From: Selaginella tamariscina
Taxonomy: Eukaryota; Streptophyta; Lycopodiopsida; Selaginellales; Selaginellaceae
Reading direction: 5' to 3'
Length of the DNA: 64,000 nucleotides
Assembly (NCBI GenBank): GCA_003024785.1
Contig: PUQB01000123.1
Coordinates: 337,479 to 401,478, forward strand
In this document: in pieces, positions 62,505-64,000 of the stretch
How the letters are laid out: every line of letters starts with the position of its first letter
How positions within the stretch are numbered: position 1 is the stretch's first letter
The notes under the pieces: model-generated
What the model saw: only the letters and a program-made list of their open reading frames with translations
Told to the model about the DNA's origin: nothing
Databases searched by the model: none
Translations under genes and position numbers: made by a program

Positions 62505-64000
62505 GACAATATGTATAATACTGGAGATAAGTATGTCTTCTTAAGAACAACGAGATAATTGGCACTGGAACTGTGGAAGTTCGAGATGATAATGCATCAT
62601 GTCACAATATTGCCCAAGGATCTTGTATGTACGTATGGGTGAACACCATTTTTCAAGCATGTTGAGGTTCCAGGAATGGAATTTGAGGAGGATTCTCCTG
62701 TATTGTGGAATTTGGATGAAGTCAAGGCTAACACAGAATATACAGAGTCACAAACAAACAGTAGCACGAGGTTTTCAGATGATGGCTTGCCTGCTATGAT
62801 GAATGAGGTGATTCTCTTTCTTCATGACATTGAGGTTGGGAGAGGAATCATCACAGCTATAAATCCAATGGAAGCAGTGTCAGAAGAGAAACTAGGGTCC
62901 GACTTCGTGGGTGTAGTTGTGACAAAGGTTTCACCTAATGGCACATTGCATCTTGGATCCCTCGTGAGGTGGCGAACATCTGAATTAAGACAGCAAGATG
63001 GTTTAACATATTCTGGGTTGGATTTCAATAATAACAACCCGAAAGAATAACTCATATTTGAAGAGGTTCCTTGCATTGGTCCTATTATAAGAAAAAGGCG
63101 ATTCATGGGTTGCAGATCTTCCCTTGCAAGTTTCAACAAGAGGGTGAAGATGGATCCTATATCTTCTGAAAGTGTATGAGCATTTCCACAATTGACTGCT
63201 GCAAGAAGAAGTGTTGTCAGATGGCAGACCGGAATGAAATTATCCAATGTAGACATGTCTTTTGTACGCTCACCCAAAAGCAAAGGCATGAGTTTGTATA
63301 TGCTGCACTAACTGGGTGTATTGATGGAATGGCCTCGGATACAGGTTATCAGGTACATCTATGGTATTTAATAAGGTGGCCATCTGCTTCAAAGCTTGGT
63401 ACAGTATATACGGGATCCCAAAGACCACGTTCTATCGTCGGAGGGATGAGTGGCTAGATGGAGCGCGAACCTCAGTACATGGGAACACTCGCTTGGTCAA
63501 AACCTTGCTCTCACATTATGGCAACCATAGAGATACTCAAGGCTTTGTGGAAGCAAATGCAGACAGGATGCCTCACAAATGCCGAACCACAAATGCAGGG
63601 GTCAGAGAAAATCTCAAGGTTTTGCCTTCGATCTACACTCAATTGAAGCTGTGTGAACATGTGAACAAGTGCCTCAGCTTGATGGGGCTGCAAGCAATTT
63701 GCATTGGTACCTTTAACAACATATGGAATACTCAAAATAAGGATGTGGAAATTGTAAAACACTCTAGCTTTTCCAAGTGTGACACTTGTACATCATTGAA
63801 GGCTGCAGAGGCTTGTGCAAAAACCTTGGTGGAGATCACTGCCATTCAAAAGAAGATGGAGGCCCACATGATTGCACAACAAACTTGCCGGTCTCAATAC
63901 TATGCACACCGCATGCTTTCTGTGTCACGCCCATCAAAGTACCTATGCTTGATCCATGACAAGCTGGATCATTCAAAGACTGGCATTCCAAAGCTCGTTG
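62505..64000 (+). CDS. Transposon-type protein, partial (runs off the window)
   Basis: Exonic sequence from 62505 has LKNNEIIGTGTVEVRDDN (about 62545-62598) and, in another frame, an open segment to 63050 with DIEVGRGIITAINPMEAVSE and FVGVVVTKVSP. Both look like copies of a small domain (EIIGTG../EVGRGI..) that resembles DUF8039 of plant transposon proteins. A cysteine-rich piece follows (CCKKKCCQM, 63200-63226; TQKQRHEFVYAALTGCIDG). From ATG 63361 an open frame runs to the window end with VAICFKAWYSIYGIPKTTFY, NHRDTQGFVEANADRMPHK, SSFSKCDTC and YLCLIHDKLDHSKTGIPK. The last motif recalls the 'HD.MDH.K...P' segment that I associate with a large transposase-like family. At least two frame changes (or small introns) separate the parts, near 62670 and 63355. 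Confidence 0.5.

Noticed and set aside
1..64000. tRNA, rRNA or snoRNA genes
   Set aside because: No cloverleaf, conserved rRNA stretch or box C/D pair was recognised by eye. A covariance-model search would be needed to exclude divergent ones.

Overview
This is nuclear DNA of a land plant. The signs are plant gene families (an FLN1-type plastid fructokinase-like gene, a VPS3-type CORVET subunit gene), short GT-AG introns full of TG/CA, GA and AT microsatellites, TTTAGGG telobox motifs at gene starts, and an LTR retrotransposon whose primer-binding site resembles initiator tRNA-Met. The species cannot be named. The retroelement load, the ParB/methyltransferase-like gene and the HAD family member would fit a repeat-rich non-flowering plant, but that is only an impression.

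Layout. 1-8.1 kb: intact seven-exon FLN1 gene (+), a receptor-like pseudokinase gene (-), and a small membrane-protein gene (-). 9.1-34.3 kb: an old antisense solo LTR, split by a 23.5 kb array of one LTR retroelement (five LTRs alternating with four non-coding internal domains). The array is flanked by one 5-bp target-site duplication and the solo LTR by another. 34.3-38.4 kb: decayed gypsy pol fragments and a further antisense LTR fragment. 40.3-46.5 kb: VPS3-like gene (-), about 19 exons. 46.7-49.4 kb: a mirror-image copy of the left-end region, holding a second broken membrane-protein gene and a scrap of the last FLN1 exon. 50.3-51 kb: hAT-like transposase remnant. 52.7-53.5 kb: FCP1/NLI-type HAD gene (-). 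53.9-56.9 kb: gene (-) with a ParB-like domain followed by a DNA-methyltransferase-like region. 57.2-58.2 kb and 61.5-62.4 kb: two arrays built on the 18-bp palindrome GGCGGGATTAATCCCGCC, separated by microsatellites, AT-rich tandem repeats and a pogo-like MITE. 61.1-64.0 kb: divergent (+) transposon-type gene running off the window.

The most unusual part is the right end. Two divergent genes that appear to share a small domain each have a palindromic array near their 5' end. One array lies inside a probable intron, the other upstream of the first exon I could recognise. The arrays share the core palindrome but have different spacers. In the right array the last 13 palindromes are phased every 43-45 bp, and neighbouring spacers tend to be reverse complements. 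One of the genes encodes a ParB-like domain, a family whose classic members bind palindromic sites. Whether that link is real is untested.

Many conserved exons (VPS3, HAD, ParB and membrane-protein genes) contain single-base frame breaks, several of them in homopolymer runs. Assembly error is therefore a serious alternative to gene death, although FLN1 reads through without a break.
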